DNA of 64,000 bases from Phycisphaerae bacterium (lineage in GTDB: Bacteria > Planctomycetota > Phycisphaerae > UBA1845 > UTPLA1). Of this stretch, positions 54,883-63,788 are shown piece by piece. The notes under the pieces were generated by a model. That model worked only from the letters and a program-made list of their open reading frames with translations. It made no database searches and was not told the origin of the DNA. The translations under genes were made by a program, and so were the position numbers. Location of the stretch: positions 62,001-126,000 of the forward strand of contig JAKLKO010000010.1 in assembly GCA_023150615.1 (NCBI GenBank), written 5' to 3'. The first letter of the stretch is position 1. Each line of letters opens with the position of its first letter.

Positions 54883-56451
54883 ATGACCCTGCTCGTCGCT
54901 TCCGTCGTCGCCAGCAATCCGCACGACGCCGCCGCCGACATCGCGGCCGCCGTCGCCGCCGGCGCCGACGCCGTTGAACTCCGCGTCGACCACCTCGCCG
55001 ACGCCGAAGACGTCGTCATCCGCAGCATCGCCGCCGAGCGACCGCCCGGCGTCCCGCTCATCCTCACGATCCGCCCCGCCGATGAGGGCGGCGCCTGGGA
55101 CGCCGACGAGATGCAGCGGATTGCGCGGCTCATCGCGCTCGGGCCGGCCGCCGACTGGATCGACGTCGAGTTCGCCGCCTGGCAACGCTCCGCCAACATC
55201 CGCCAGAAGATCGGTCTCGCGCGGCGCGACGGCGGCCGCGAGCAACCCGCGCGGATGATCCTCTCGGCCCACGACTTCCGCGGCCGGCCGGTCCGACTGC
55301 TTTCGCAGCTCGCGGCGATGTGCGACGAGAACGAGGCCGATTCCGTCAAGATCGCCTGGATGGCCCGCACCGTCCGTGACAACTTCGAGGCGTTCGATCT
55401 GATGCGCTCCGCGCCGAAGCCGCTGACGGCCATCTGCATGGGCCCGGCGGGTCAACTCTCGCGCATCCTCGGCAGGAAGTTCGGCGCGCATCTGGCCTTT
55501 GCCGCGGCGAACGGCGATCGCCCGGCCGCGCCGGGACAGCTTTCCGTCGAAGAGCTGCTCCGCGATTACCGCTGGTGCGAGATCAGCGCCGACACCGAGC
55601 TGTACGGCGTGATCGGCGATCCGCTCGAGCACTCGCTCAGTCCCGCGGTGCACAACGCCGCGTTCGCCGCGCTCGGACTCAACGCCGTGTACGTGCCCAT
55701 CCCTGTGCCGGCCGGCTACGAATCGCTCAAGGCGCTGCTGGTCGAGATCCGCGGATCGCCCTGGCTCGGATTCCGCGGGTTCAGCGTCACGATCCCGCAC
55801 AAGGAAGATGCGCTGCGATGTCTGCACGACGCGGGCGGGGAGGCCGAGCCGCTCTGCGGCGAGATCGGCGCAGTCAACACGCTTTGCGTGCGCGACGACG
55901 GCCGCCTCTTCGGCGCGAACACGGACGCCCCTGCCGCGATGGACGTGATCGACGAGCTGCTCGGCCGGCCGGGCGGACCGCTCTCGGGATTGCGGTGTCT
56001 GGTCCTCGGCGCGGGCGGCGTCGCGCGGGCCATCGTCGCCGGACTTCGCGCCCGCGCGGCGGAGGTCTGCATCGCGAATCGAACCGGGGCGCGGGCCGGC
56101 GAGCTTGCGTCGGAGTTCGCGGCCCGTGCCGTGGCCTGGGACGATCGCCTCGCCGAGTCATACGACCTGCTCGTCAACTGCACGAGCGTCGGCCTCTGGC
56201 CGCAGTCCGATCAGTCGCCAATGCCGGCCGAGGCGCTCCGCGCCGGGGCGGCCGTCTTCGACACGATCTACCGCCCGGCCGAGACGCGGCTGGTCGCCGA
56301 TGCCCGCGGGCGGGGGCTGCGGGCCGAGGGTGGCCTGTCGATGTTCCTGCGGCAGGCCGCGCGGCAGTTCGAGCTGTGGACGGGGCGGGCGGCGCCGCTT
56401 GACCGGATGTCGTCCACGGCCGCGGCCAGGCTGGGCGGCGATGCGTCCTGA
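54883..56451 (+). CDS. Bifunctional 3-dehydroquinate dehydratase (type I)/shikimate dehydrogenase
   Basis: 522 residues. Residues 1-225 are type I AroD: ELRVDHL, the catalytic His in SAHDF, the Schiff-base Lys in VKIAWMA. From about 235 follows AroE: GVIGDPLEHSLSPAVHN, VTIPHKE with the catalytic Lys, NTLCVRDDGRLFGANTDAPAAM and the NADP loop LGAGGVARAI. The order AroD-AroE matches the fused enzymes of plants and some bacteria. It carries out two consecutive shikimate-pathway steps. aroK lies two genes downstream, so this may be a small shikimate operon interrupted by a phosphoesterase. Confidence 0.93.
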   Translation: MTLLVASVVASNPHDAAADIAAAVAAGADAVELRVDHLADAEDVVIRSIAAERPPGVPLILTIRPADEGGAWDADEMQRIARLIALGPAADWIDVEFAAWQRSANIRQKIGLARRDGGREQPARMILSAHDFRGRPVRLLSQLAAMCDENEADSVKIAWMARTVRDNFEAFDLMRSAPKPLTAICMGPAGQLSRILGRKFGAHLAFAAANGDRPAAPGQLSVEELLRDYRWCEISADTELYGVIGDPLEHSLSPAVHNAAFAALGLNAVYVPIPVPAGYESLKALLVEIRGSPWLGFRGFSVTIPHKEDALRCLHDAGGEAEPLCGEIGAVNTLCVRDDGRLFGANTDAPAAMDVIDELLGRPGGPLSGLRCLVLGAGGVARAIVAGLRARAAEVCIANRTGARAGELASEFAARAVAWDDRLAESYDLLVNCTSVGLWPQSDQSPMPAEALRAGAAVFDTIYRPAETRLVADARGRGLRAEGGLSMFLRQAARQFELWTGRAAPLDRMSSTAAARLGGDAS

Positions 56452-56653
56452 TGGGACGCGCCGCCCGTGTCGCTCGGGTGTTCTGCGGGTTGTCGTGTGG
56501 ATCGGGTCATGGTACGACACGGTTCCATCAGATAGCATGGCGGATCGGCGCGGTCATGATTGAGGATACCGCCGCACAGGGCTCGTGGCGGCGAGCGGGC
56601 GCAGACGCGTCGGGCCACGCGATTTTGGGAATGGGCCGAGGACCGGGCGGCAG

Positions 56654-57511
56654 ATGATTCTGTTGTTCAGTTCCGATTTTCACGGCAGCGCGCGACATTA
56701 CGACGCGCTCAGCGAGTCCATCCAGTCCATCCGGCCAGCCCTCGTCATCCTCGGCGGCGATCTGTTCCCGGATGACCCGTCCGAGAAGCCCGACGAGATG
56801 GGCAAGCACCAGCCCCTCTTCGTCCTCGAGCACTTTCGCACCTGGCTCACCGGCGTCCTGAAGGCGTCGCCCGCGATTCAGGTTCTTGCGATCTTCGGCA
56901 ACCACGACTGGATGAGCACCGCCGCGGCCATGGAGGAACTCGCTCGTCAGCAGCCGCGACTGATCCTCCTCCAGCACCAGCACGCCGTCGGGTTCGGGGG
57001 CGTTGCCTTCGTCGGTTACTCGCGGACGCCGCCGACACCTTGGTACGTCAAGGATTTTGAACGGCTCGACATGCCGCACGATCCGCCGCCTTTCATGGGC
57101 GGCGCGCGTTGGGACGCGCGCTATAACCGCGCGTCACAGGCCCCGGCGAAGAAGCTCTACGCCGCCTATCCGAGCATCGCCGAGGAACTGGAGAAGATGA
57201 TCCAGCCGCAGCCGCCCTGGGTCTTCGTCGCGCACGCGCCGCCGCACGACACGGCGCTCGACCGCAGCTATCGCCGCGAGTCCCTCGGCAGCCGGGGCGT
57301 CCGCGCCGCCATCGAAAAGCGACAACCGATGCTTTCCCTCCACGGGCACATCCATGAATCGCCCGAGGTCACCGGCCAGTACCGCCAGACGCTCGGGCAG
57401 ACCGTGGCCGTCAACGTCGGACAACAGACGCGCGTCGTGTGCCAGGCCGTCATCGAGATTGACCCGGCGGCGGGGCGCGTCGTACGGGTGGAACGCAGGC
57501 AGTCCCAGTGA
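56654..57511 (+). CDS. Metallophosphoesterase (calcineurin-like)
   Basis: 285 residues from the ATG at 56654 (MILLFSSDFHG). The five metal-binding motifs are present: DFH, GGDLFPD, GNHD, AHAPP and HGHIHE. They bind two metal ions for hydrolysis of a phosphoester. There is no signal peptide, so it is cytoplasmic, and the substrate is unknown. Its stop overlaps the GTG of aroK (GTGA at 57508-57511), indicating coupled translation between two otherwise unrelated functions. Confidence 0.88.
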   Translation: MILLFSSDFHGSARHYDALSESIQSIRPALVILGGDLFPDDPSEKPDEMGKHQPLFVLEHFRTWLTGVLKASPAIQVLAIFGNHDWMSTAAAMEELARQQPRLILLQHQHAVGFGGVAFVGYSRTPPTPWYVKDFERLDMPHDPPPFMGGARWDARYNRASQAPAKKLYAAYPSIAEELEKMIQPQPPWVFVAHAPPHDTALDRSYRRESLGSRGVRAAIEKRQPMLSLHGHIHESPEVTGQYRQTLGQTVAVNVGQQTRVVCQAVIEIDPAAGRVVRVERRQSQ

Positions 57512-58044
57512 ATCTCGTGCTCGTCGGTCCGCGCGGAAGCGGGAAGACGACGATCGGCCGACTCCTCGCCGATCGACTCGGCCGGGCGTTTTTCGACACC
57601 GACGACCTTGTCGCCGCGACCGCCGGCGCGACGCTTCGCGAGATCTTCGCGCGTTTCGGCGAGGCGCGGTTTCGTGATCTGGAATCGGAGGTGATCCGGT
57701 CGCTGGCGGAGCGTGATTGCTGCGTGATCGCGCTCGGCGGCGGTGCGCTGCTGCGGCCGGCGAACAGCGAAGTGCTTCGTCCGCGGGCGACGTTTGTATG
57801 GCTTCGCGCACCGATTGGGACGCTCGTGCGACGCGTGATGGAGGATCCCCAGAGCGCCGCACAGCGGCCGCCGCTGACGTCGCATGGGCCGCACGAGGAG
57901 ATGGCGCGGATCGTCGCGGACCGGGAGCCGCTGTATCTGGCCGTGGCCGATCGGATCGTCGAGACGGGCGATCGATCCCCCGCGGAGATCGCCGGCGAGA
58001 TCGAGGGTTGGTGGCTTCAATCGGAGGCCGGCGGGCGTGGGTGA
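57508..58044 (+). CDS. aroK: Shikimate kinase
   Basis: 178 residues from GTG. P-loop GPRGSGKTT (7-15), substrate-binding Asp in FFDTDD (30-33), RFRDLE with its Arg and ALGGGAL (75-81) are all standard. The lid region contains RPPL. It phosphorylates shikimate with ATP, the step after AroE. The start overlaps the phosphoesterase stop, and its end overlaps the prepilin peptidase start by about 8 bases. Confidence 0.93.
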   Translation: MNLVLVGPRGSGKTTIGRLLADRLGRAFFDTDDLVAATAGATLREIFARFGEARFRDLESEVIRSLAERDCCVIALGGGALLRPANSEVLRPRATFVWLRAPIGTLVRRVMEDPQSAAQRPPLTSHGPHEEMARIVADREPLYLAVADRIVETGDRSPAEIAGEIEGWWLQSEAGGRG

Positions 58045-59464
58045 TGAGGTGTCGCTGTCGCCGGGCCTGCTGGTGCTTCCGGTCGCGCTGCTCGGGGCGA
58101 TCGTCGGGAGCTTCCTGAACGTCGTCATCCATCGACTGCCGCGCGGTCTGTCGATCCGCGCGCCGCGCTGGTCGTACTGTCCGTACTGCAAACACGGCGT
58201 GCGCCCGATCGACAACGTCCCGGTCGCGAGCTGGCTGCGGCTCGGCGGGCGCTGCCGCGATTGCGGCGCGCCGATCTCGATCATCTATCCCGTTGTTGAG
58301 CTTCTCTCGGCGCTCGCGTTCGTACTGGTCTGGGACGCGCTGTTCATCGGCCGCGTGCTGGCCGGGATCGGCGATGTGGCGACCGACTGGCCGATCGCCC
58401 TCGCGTATCTCGCGCTCTTCGCGGGTTTGCTCGCGTGTTCCGCGATGGACATCGAGGAGTACCTGATCGACGTCCGGGTCACAAACGCGGTATTCCTCGC
58501 CGGCGTCGTGCTGCACGCGCTGGCCGGGTCGCTCGATGCCGGCGTGGCGGTCGGGGGCCTCGGACCGATCGCAACGATGGCGGGGATCCTCCTGCTGGTC
58601 GGTTGGTGGGTGTCGCCGTGGCGGGATCGTGGCGGAGACTCGGAAGCAGTCGACGAGTCGGCCGGCGCCGAGGCTGCATTATCGACACCGCATGGGCTGT
58701 CGGCCGCGCAGGCCATGCCAACCACCGTCGCGCCAGGATCGCCCGTCTGGATCGTGTTGCTGACGCTGCTCGTCATCGGCATCGGCGGGTTCGCGGCGTC
58801 GGGGTCATGGGCCGATCGCTGGACGCTTTCGGCCTCGCAGCAGCGGGCGCTGGCGGGTCTGTTCGTCTTTCTCGTCGTGCTGATCCTGTCGGGCATGCAC
58901 CATCGCGCGAGCGACGTCGTCATGGAGGCGACGATCCAGCGCGAGCAGCCGCGGGCGCGACGCGTCGCGTTGCGCGAGGCGGTCCAGATGCTGCCGGCCA
59001 TTGCGCTCGCCGCGGCGGCGCTGGGCTGGGTCGCCTACACGAATCGCAGCGCGTGGGCCTGGTCGGATGTGCCGGACGTGCTCGGGCCGCGCGCCGACGG
59101 CGCGCTGATCGGCGGCGCAACGGCGTTGGCCTGCGGCGCGCTGGCGGCGGCGATCGGCTGGTTCGTGCGGATTTTCTTTACGCTGCTGTTCGGCAAGGAG
59201 GCATACGGCGTCGGCGACATTCACATCATGGCGGCGATCGGCGCGGTAGCGGGAATCGGACTCGTACTGATCTCGTTCTTCCTCGGCGCGGTGCTGGCGC
59301 TGGTTGGCGTGGTTGCGTGCGCGGTGCGAAAATCGAACCGGACGCTGCCGTTCGGCCCGTGGCTGGCGCTCGGCGCGCTCGCCGGGTTGTGGATCCACGA
59401 TCCGGTCGTGCGGCACGTCGAGCGCAGCATCGAGGGATTGCGATTGCTCTGGTCGGGCGGATAG
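58037..59464 (+). CDS. pilD: Type IV prepilin peptidase (A24) with long central insertion
   Basis: 475 residues from GTG at 58037 (58049 is possible). The N-terminal zinc region has two CxxC pairs (C48, C51, C73, C76), and the loop reads YCPYCKHGVRPIDNVP. The two catalytic Asp are D138 (MDIEEYLID) and D394 (GVGDIHIM). They lie about 256 residues apart instead of about 65. The roughly 190 added residues hold a Ser/Ala-rich loop (about 195-235) and extra membrane helices. The enzyme removes leaders from prepilins of type IV pili or type II secretion and methylates them. No pilin gene is in the window. Confidence 0.88.
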   Translation: MGDEVSLSPGLLVLPVALLGAIVGSFLNVVIHRLPRGLSIRAPRWSYCPYCKHGVRPIDNVPVASWLRLGGRCRDCGAPISIIYPVVELLSALAFVLVWDALFIGRVLAGIGDVATDWPIALAYLALFAGLLACSAMDIEEYLIDVRVTNAVFLAGVVLHALAGSLDAGVAVGGLGPIATMAGILLLVGWWVSPWRDRGGDSEAVDESAGAEAALSTPHGLSAAQAMPTTVAPGSPVWIVLLTLLVIGIGGFAASGSWADRWTLSASQQRALAGLFVFLVVLILSGMHHRASDVVMEATIQREQPRARRVALREAVQMLPAIALAAAALGWVAYTNRSAWAWSDVPDVLGPRADGALIGGATALACGALAAAIGWFVRIFFTLLFGKEAYGVGDIHIMAAIGAVAGIGLVLISFFLGAVLALVGVVACAVRKSNRTLPFGPWLALGALAGLWIHDPVVRHVERSIEGLRLLWSGG

Positions 59465-59486
59465 TCCATCCGCGGAGGTTCGTGAC

Positions 59487-59867
59487 ATGCTGGGTACCGT
59501 GCGCCGCTACTGGGTTCACACCAAGCTCACGCTCGTCGCCGCGCTCGCGCTGGCGATCCTGATCGTGATCATTGCCAACCGCGGCCACCGGACCGACGTC
59601 TGGCTCTTCCACCGCTTCGAGCAGGTCCCCGTCCTCTGGCTCATGGCCGTCACCGCCGCTGCGTCGATCGCCATGTTCTGGGCGCTGACGCGCCTCCGGG
59701 GGTTGCTGGCCGAGGCGCGGCGCATCCGCACCGCCGACGAGGAGGCCCGCCGCGCGGCGGAGCATCGCGCCATGTCCGAGGAGCTGAAGGAGCGCGAGAA
59801 GCGGATCGACGAGAAGCTCCGGCAGGCGCTCCACGCCCCGGAGCCTTCGGACGGGAAGAACCCCTAG
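59487..59867 (+). CDS. Small LapA/DUF1049-like membrane protein
   Basis: 126 residues from the ATG at 59487. Two membrane helices (about 15-30 and 49-68) are separated by a short loop (NRGHRTDVWLFHRFEQVP), followed by a basic coiled coil (about 70-110, EARRIRTADEEARRAAEHR). This layout matches DUF1049/LapA proteins, which in E. coli help control lipopolysaccharide assembly. The match is by shape, so it is tentative. It follows the prepilin peptidase by 22 bases. Confidence 0.6.
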   Translation: MLGTVRRYWVHTKLTLVAALALAILIVIIANRGHRTDVWLFHRFEQVPVLWLMAVTAAASIAMFWALTRLRGLLAEARRIRTADEEARRAAEHRAMSEELKEREKRIDEKLRQALHAPEPSDGKNP

Positions 59868-60013
59868 CGAATCGTCCTATCCGAAGAGCATCCGCTCCGC
59901 TGTGCCGGTTCGGTTCATATCGACTTCACCGAATCTGTCGACGGCGCGGTCGTTTCTCAAGCGGGTCGCGAATCCACTCCTGGCACATCTCCGGAAGTCT
60001 CTCGGACGCGGCC

Positions 60014-60043
60014 TTGATTTGCGGCGCGCAGCATTCCTAGAGT
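60014..60043 (+). promoter_or_regulatory. Candidate promoter for the first choice-of-anchor PEP-CTERM gene
   Basis: TTGATT (60014-60019) and TAGAGT (60038-60043), with an 18-base spacer, each match four of six consensus positions. The start at 60130 would follow a leader of about 80 bases. Confidence 0.35.
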
Positions 60044-60129
60044 CCCAGAGAAAGGGGATTGTCCGTCTGTCCGGCGCGACATTCTGGGTCGAGTTTCGGG
60101 GATCGACGCGCCGATTCATGGGGATGGAA

Positions 60130-60789
60130 ATGATGTTGATTCGCCGTGTCGTGTTTACGATCGGGTTCTGCGTCTGCGCGGCAGCCGCGGAGGCCGCCCA
60201 GATCAATTACTCGAGTTTTCTGGATTACGCGCCCACCAACTCGAGTCGCGTCGCATCACTGCCGAAGTTCGATCCAGCGCTCGGCGACCTGGAATCAATC
60301 AGCCTCTACATGAACGGCAGCGTGCTGGGCACGGCCCGCTACGAGAGCTTCAACGCGACGCCGCGGACCGTGACGCTGAACCTCGGCGCGGAAATCGAGC
60401 TGCAACAGCCCGACATGGACACGCTCGCCGTGTCACTGCCCCTCATTTCATTCAGCGACAACGCGTCGGCGTATGATGGCGTGTTCGACTACGACGGGGC
60501 CTCGGGCGGGACGTTCGCGAACCTGTCGGCCTCGGCAAGCGTGCCGCTGATGGAAATTCCTCTGACGCCGGAGAATCTCGCCTACTTCGTGGGGATGGGA
60601 ACGGTGGATTTTCCGGTCATCGCGCGCGGCGCTTCGTCCGGCAGCGGCGGCGGGAACATCATCTTCCGTTTCGAAACACTGGCGGCGGCCGAGGTCGGCG
60701 TGCAGTACAAGTTCCGGGAGATTCCGGAGCCGGCGACCGCCGCGCTCGTCGGTATCGCGGTCGCGCTGGCAAGGCGGCGCCGCCGCTGA
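60130..60789 (+). CDS. PEP-CTERM protein with choice-of-anchor E-like domain, copy 1
   Basis: About 219 residues from an ATG cluster (60118, 60124, 60130, 60133 all in frame; GGGGA precedes 60130). Signal peptide (VFTIGFCVCAAAAEAA), then a beta-rich domain with LPKFDPALGDLESISLYMNGSV, the pattern of choice-of-anchor E proteins. The C-terminus is IPEPATAALVGIAVALARRRRR, a PEP-CTERM signal. It is a likely exosortase substrate exposed at the cell surface, and it is paralogous to the next gene. Confidence 0.85.
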   Translation: MMLIRRVVFTIGFCVCAAAAEAAQINYSSFLDYAPTNSSRVASLPKFDPALGDLESISLYMNGSVLGTARYESFNATPRTVTLNLGAEIELQQPDMDTLAVSLPLISFSDNASAYDGVFDYDGASGGTFANLSASASVPLMEIPLTPENLAYFVGMGTVDFPVIARGASSGSGGGNIIFRFETLAAAEVGVQYKFREIPEPATAALVGIAVALARRRRR

Positions 60790-61064
60790 ACCGGAAGACC
60801 GGATTTCAAGACCACGCACTCCTGACATCAAACGATGCACCGCGGATTCGAGGACCCGCGCACGGAGCGTGCTCGACCTTGGCGATTTTGCCGGACGTTG
60901 GTGTTGTCCGGCCCCCGCGGTGCGGTCATCCGTTGATTCCGCGGCGACAAATTCCATAACATGACGCAGGCGAGCGATCGTCGGCAAATCGAGCGTTCGT
61001 CGGCGCGCGTTGCCTGTTGCGGCTTTTCGGTTGCATCGGGGGTGGGCCGCCGAGGGGAAAGCGT

Positions 61065-61736
61065 ATGCGTACGATCTGTGCAGCAACGGTACTGACCGTA
61101 TTGATACTGTTCGGAGCCGCGCCCACTGTGCAGGCTGCGACACTCAGCTACTCCGATTCCATTCCGGTCGGTCTCACCGACTGGTCGGACACGGTGACGA
61201 TTCCGCAGTTCGACCCGGCGCTCGGCACGCTCGACAGCATCGAGTTCAAGCTGACGGGCGTGGTCGAGGGACTGGCGTTCTACGAGAGTCTGGAGCCGGA
61301 GCCGAAGGCGGTCGAGATGACGCTGTCGGCGCATCTCTCGCTGATGCGGCCGGACCTGTCGCTGATTGTCGATGTGTCGCCGTCGAATACGGTCATGGAA
61401 CTCGCGGCCGGTTATGACGGAACGGAAGACTTCGACGGCCCTTCGGGAAGCACGTTCGTCATGTTCTCTGCGCCGACGATGGCGACCACCGTCAGTCCTC
61501 CGCCGGCGAGCGATCTGACGCTGTTCACCGGCGTCGGCACCGTCGATCTGCCGGTCACGGCGTTCGCGTCGTCGTTCGGGTCGGGACCGGGCAACTGGGT
61601 CTTCGGCTTCATCACGTCGGCCGGGGCGGACGTGATGGTCACGTACACCTACACGCCGATTCCGGAGCCGGCGACGCTGCTGGTCGTCGCGGCGGGCCTG
61701 ATCGGACTCCGGACGCGCCGCGGACCGCGGCGGTAA
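61065..61736 (+). CDS. PEP-CTERM protein with choice-of-anchor E-like domain, copy 2
   Basis: 223 residues from the ATG at 61065, with GAGGGGAAAGCGT upstream. Signal peptide (TVLTVLILFGAAPTVQA), then IPQFDPALGTLDSIEFKLTGVV, close to the matching part of copy 1 at 60130, and a shared GVGTVDLPV/GMGTVDFPV strand. The tail PIPEPATLLVVAAGLIGLRTRRGPRR is a PEP-CTERM signal with a weaker Arg run. The two genes are a tandem duplication in the same direction, 275 bases apart. Confidence 0.87.
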   Translation: MRTICAATVLTVLILFGAAPTVQAATLSYSDSIPVGLTDWSDTVTIPQFDPALGTLDSIEFKLTGVVEGLAFYESLEPEPKAVEMTLSAHLSLMRPDLSLIVDVSPSNTVMELAAGYDGTEDFDGPSGSTFVMFSAPTMATTVSPPPASDLTLFTGVGTVDLPVTAFASSFGSGPGNWVFGFITSAGADVMVTYTYTPIPEPATLLVVAAGLIGLRTRRGPRR

Positions 61737-61835
61737 ACCGACCGGGAACCTTCGCGGGCAAGGGAAAGCGCCGCGCGGGCATGCTGCACGGCAGCGGTTG
61801 CGGTTTGCGCGGCACTCTCCCCCGCAGCAGCGCGC

Positions 61836-62072
61836 CTAGACGCTGCCGTCGTCTTCCGCGTCGTGGTCCATTTCGTCGTGATCCGACCCGTGGCCGCTGA
61901 AGTGGAAGCCGCCCGCGAAATTAAATTCATCCGCATGCTGCGCGAGCCAGTCGGCGGCGAACTGGAGCAACTGCTGATCGACCGTGAACGAGCATCCGGC
62001 GGGCTGGAACGCCGCACCGAACAACCCGACCGACGCTGCGAGGACGAGGACCTTTCGCTTCAACCCCTTCAT
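61836..62072 (-). CDS. Small exported Cys-containing, His/Asp-rich peptide
   Basis: 78 residues. AAAGGGGT lies just before the start. Residues 1-27 form a lipoprotein-like signal (GLFGAAFQPAGC). The mature part begins with SFTVDQQLLQFAADWLA, and the tail of about 25 residues alternates His and Asp/Glu (HFSGHGSDHDEMDHDAEDD), suggesting metal binding. The pattern GAAFQPAGC resembles GTAFQLSNC in the small peptide at 63579. Function is unknown. Confidence 0.65.
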   Translation of the reverse strand: MKGLKRKVLVLAASVGLFGAAFQPAGCSFTVDQQLLQFAADWLAQHADEFNFAGGFHFSGHGSDHDEMDHDAEDDGSV

Positions 62073-62377
62073 TGCATACCCCTTTAAGAAACCGCGAGGA
62101 CTTCCGTGCGAGGCGACGGGAGGTCTCGCTCACACCTCCGCCTGCAAACGTACGATTCGCTTTCGAGACGGGCAAACCGGTTTCGGGGCGCGAGAGGTTG
62201 CGTCGCCGTCGCGGGCGGGGCTGGAATAGAGGACGTGAGCGCGGACGCGTGTGAGGACAAACCGGAGCCTTGCGCTGCCGATCTGTTAGCGCGCGGGGTG
62301 TCGCGTCTATCGTGACCCGGCGTGCGGTGGGGCAATTGAGTGAGGGACACGCGCGTTTGCGCCGGGCCGAAGTGCGT
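62073..62377. other. Region between threonine aldolase and the small His/Asp-rich peptide
   Basis: 305 bases between two minus-strand genes. I see nothing that looks coding, no clear terminator for the aldolase gene and no convincing promoter. Confidence 0.4.
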
Positions 62378-63424
62378 CTATCTCGCGCCAACGACTGCGC
62401 GGACGGCGGCAAGGGCGCGGTCGATGCCTTCGGCCGGGATGTCGAGGTGGGTCACGGCCCGGACGATGGTCGGGCCCCAGCCGCCGCTCATCCGCACGCC
62501 GTGCGATTCGAGGCGCTTGAGGAAGTCGGGCTTGCTCAGACCCGTGTCGGCGATGTCGAACATGACGATGTTCGTCTCGACGCGTGCGGCATCGCAACGG
62601 ATCTTCGGAATCTCGGCCAGGCCGCCGGCGAGCCGTTTCGCGTTGGCGTGATCGACGGCGAGGCGCTCGACGTGATGCTGCAACGCATAGACGCCTGCGG
62701 CCGCGATGATCCCCGCCTGGCGCATCGCGCCGCCGAACAGGTGTTTGAAGCGGCGGGCCTCCTCGATGAACGCCCGCGGTCCGGCCAGCACCGCGCCGAC
62801 CGGGCAGCCGAGACCCTTCGTCAGGTCGATCCAAACCGAGTCGAAGTGCGCGCAAATCTCCTTCGCCGGAACGCCGCATGCGACAACGGCGTTCATCAGC
62901 CGCGCGCCATCGAGGTGCAGCTTCAGGCCGTGCTTTCGCGCGATGGTCGCGACTTCATGCAGCGCCGACATCGGCCAGACCGTCCCGCCGCCCATGTTGT
63001 GCGTGTTCTCGATGCAGACGAGTCGCGAGCGCGGGAAGTGCGGATCGGGCGGGCGGATGGCCGCCTCGACCTGCGCCGCGTTGAAGATGCCGCGCTCGGT
63101 CGGCAATCCGCGGATGGCGACGCGGCTGTGCACGGCCGGGCCGCCGCCTTCGAAGTGCACGGGGTGCGAGTTCTGCTCGATGATGATCTCGTCGCCAGGC
63201 CGGCAATGGACGGCGTGGGCGATGAGGTTGCACATGGTTCCGGTGGGCAGGAAGATCGCGGCCTCGTGGCCGGTCAGCTCGGCGGTCATGTCCTGGAGCC
63301 GGTTGACGGTGGGGTCTTCGCGTTTCTGTTCATCGCCGACTTCGGCGCGGGCGATGGCCTCGCGCATGGCGGGTGTGGGCTTGGTGAGGGTGTCGCTGTA
63401 CAGGTCGATGGCGAACTGCGGCAT
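62378..63424 (-). CDS. ltaE: Low-specificity L-threonine aldolase
   Basis: 348 residues of the fold type I PLP family. Landmarks are DLYSDTLTKPTP, VGDEQKREDPTVNRL, LPTGTMCN, LHLDGARLMNA and the PLP-binding Lys203 in LTKGLGCPVG. It cleaves L-threonine or allo-threonine to glycine and acetaldehyde. There is no signal peptide. It stands upstream of the small His/Asp-rich peptide on the same strand. Confidence 0.93.
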   Translation of the reverse strand: MPQFAIDLYSDTLTKPTPAMREAIARAEVGDEQKREDPTVNRLQDMTAELTGHEAAIFLPTGTMCNLIAHAVHCRPGDEIIIEQNSHPVHFEGGGPAVHSRVAIRGLPTERGIFNAAQVEAAIRPPDPHFPRSRLVCIENTHNMGGGTVWPMSALHEVATIARKHGLKLHLDGARLMNAVVACGVPAKEICAHFDSVWIDLTKGLGCPVGAVLAGPRAFIEEARRFKHLFGGAMRQAGIIAAAGVYALQHHVERLAVDHANAKRLAGGLAEIPKIRCDAARVETNIVMFDIADTGLSKPDFLKRLESHGVRMSGGWGPTIVRAVTHLDIPAEGIDRALAAVRAVVGAR

Positions 63425-63578
63425 GGCGATTCCCGGCGTCGAGTGCGGACACTATAGCGACGGGCGACGCGATTGCCCACGTGCGGCGCGGCGGCTCACG
63501 ATCTGGCACGGCGCCGGCCGATGAGATAGAGTGCCTGCGTCTTCCGAAGTCCTCGCAGGCGTACGGTGGAGGCGTCGG

Positions 63579-63788
63579 ATGCGTCTGATCTCGGCCCGCA
63601 AATGGATGATGCTGGCGGCGATGCTGTCCGGCACGGCGTTCCAGCTTTCGAATTGTCGCACCGAGGCGGGGTTCTTCGCTGTTCGCACGGCGTTTTCTAC
63701 GATCTTCCTGCCGATCAACGAGCTGATCGTGACGCTCTTCAGCCTGATCGTCAGCTCGATTCCCAACTTGGGCATGCCGATCATCTGA
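63579..63788 (+). CDS. Small exported or membrane peptide
   Basis: 69 residues from the ATG at 63579, set by GGAGG at 63568-63572. The N-terminal part (MMLAAMLSGTAFQLSNC) looks like a lipoprotein or Sec signal with Cys. A second hydrophobic stretch follows (FLPINELIVTLFSLIVSSIPNLGM). The GTAFQLSNC part recalls GAAFQPAGC in the peptide at 61836. Its end overlaps the minus-strand gene by 8 bases. Function is unknown. Confidence 0.6.
   Translation: MRLISARKWMMLAAMLSGTAFQLSNCRTEAGFFAVRTAFSTIFLPINELIVTLFSLIVSSIPNLGMPII

Noticed and set aside
62270-63457. Plus-strand open frame opposite ltaE
   Set aside because: The minus strand encodes a complete threonine aldolase with its PLP lysine.
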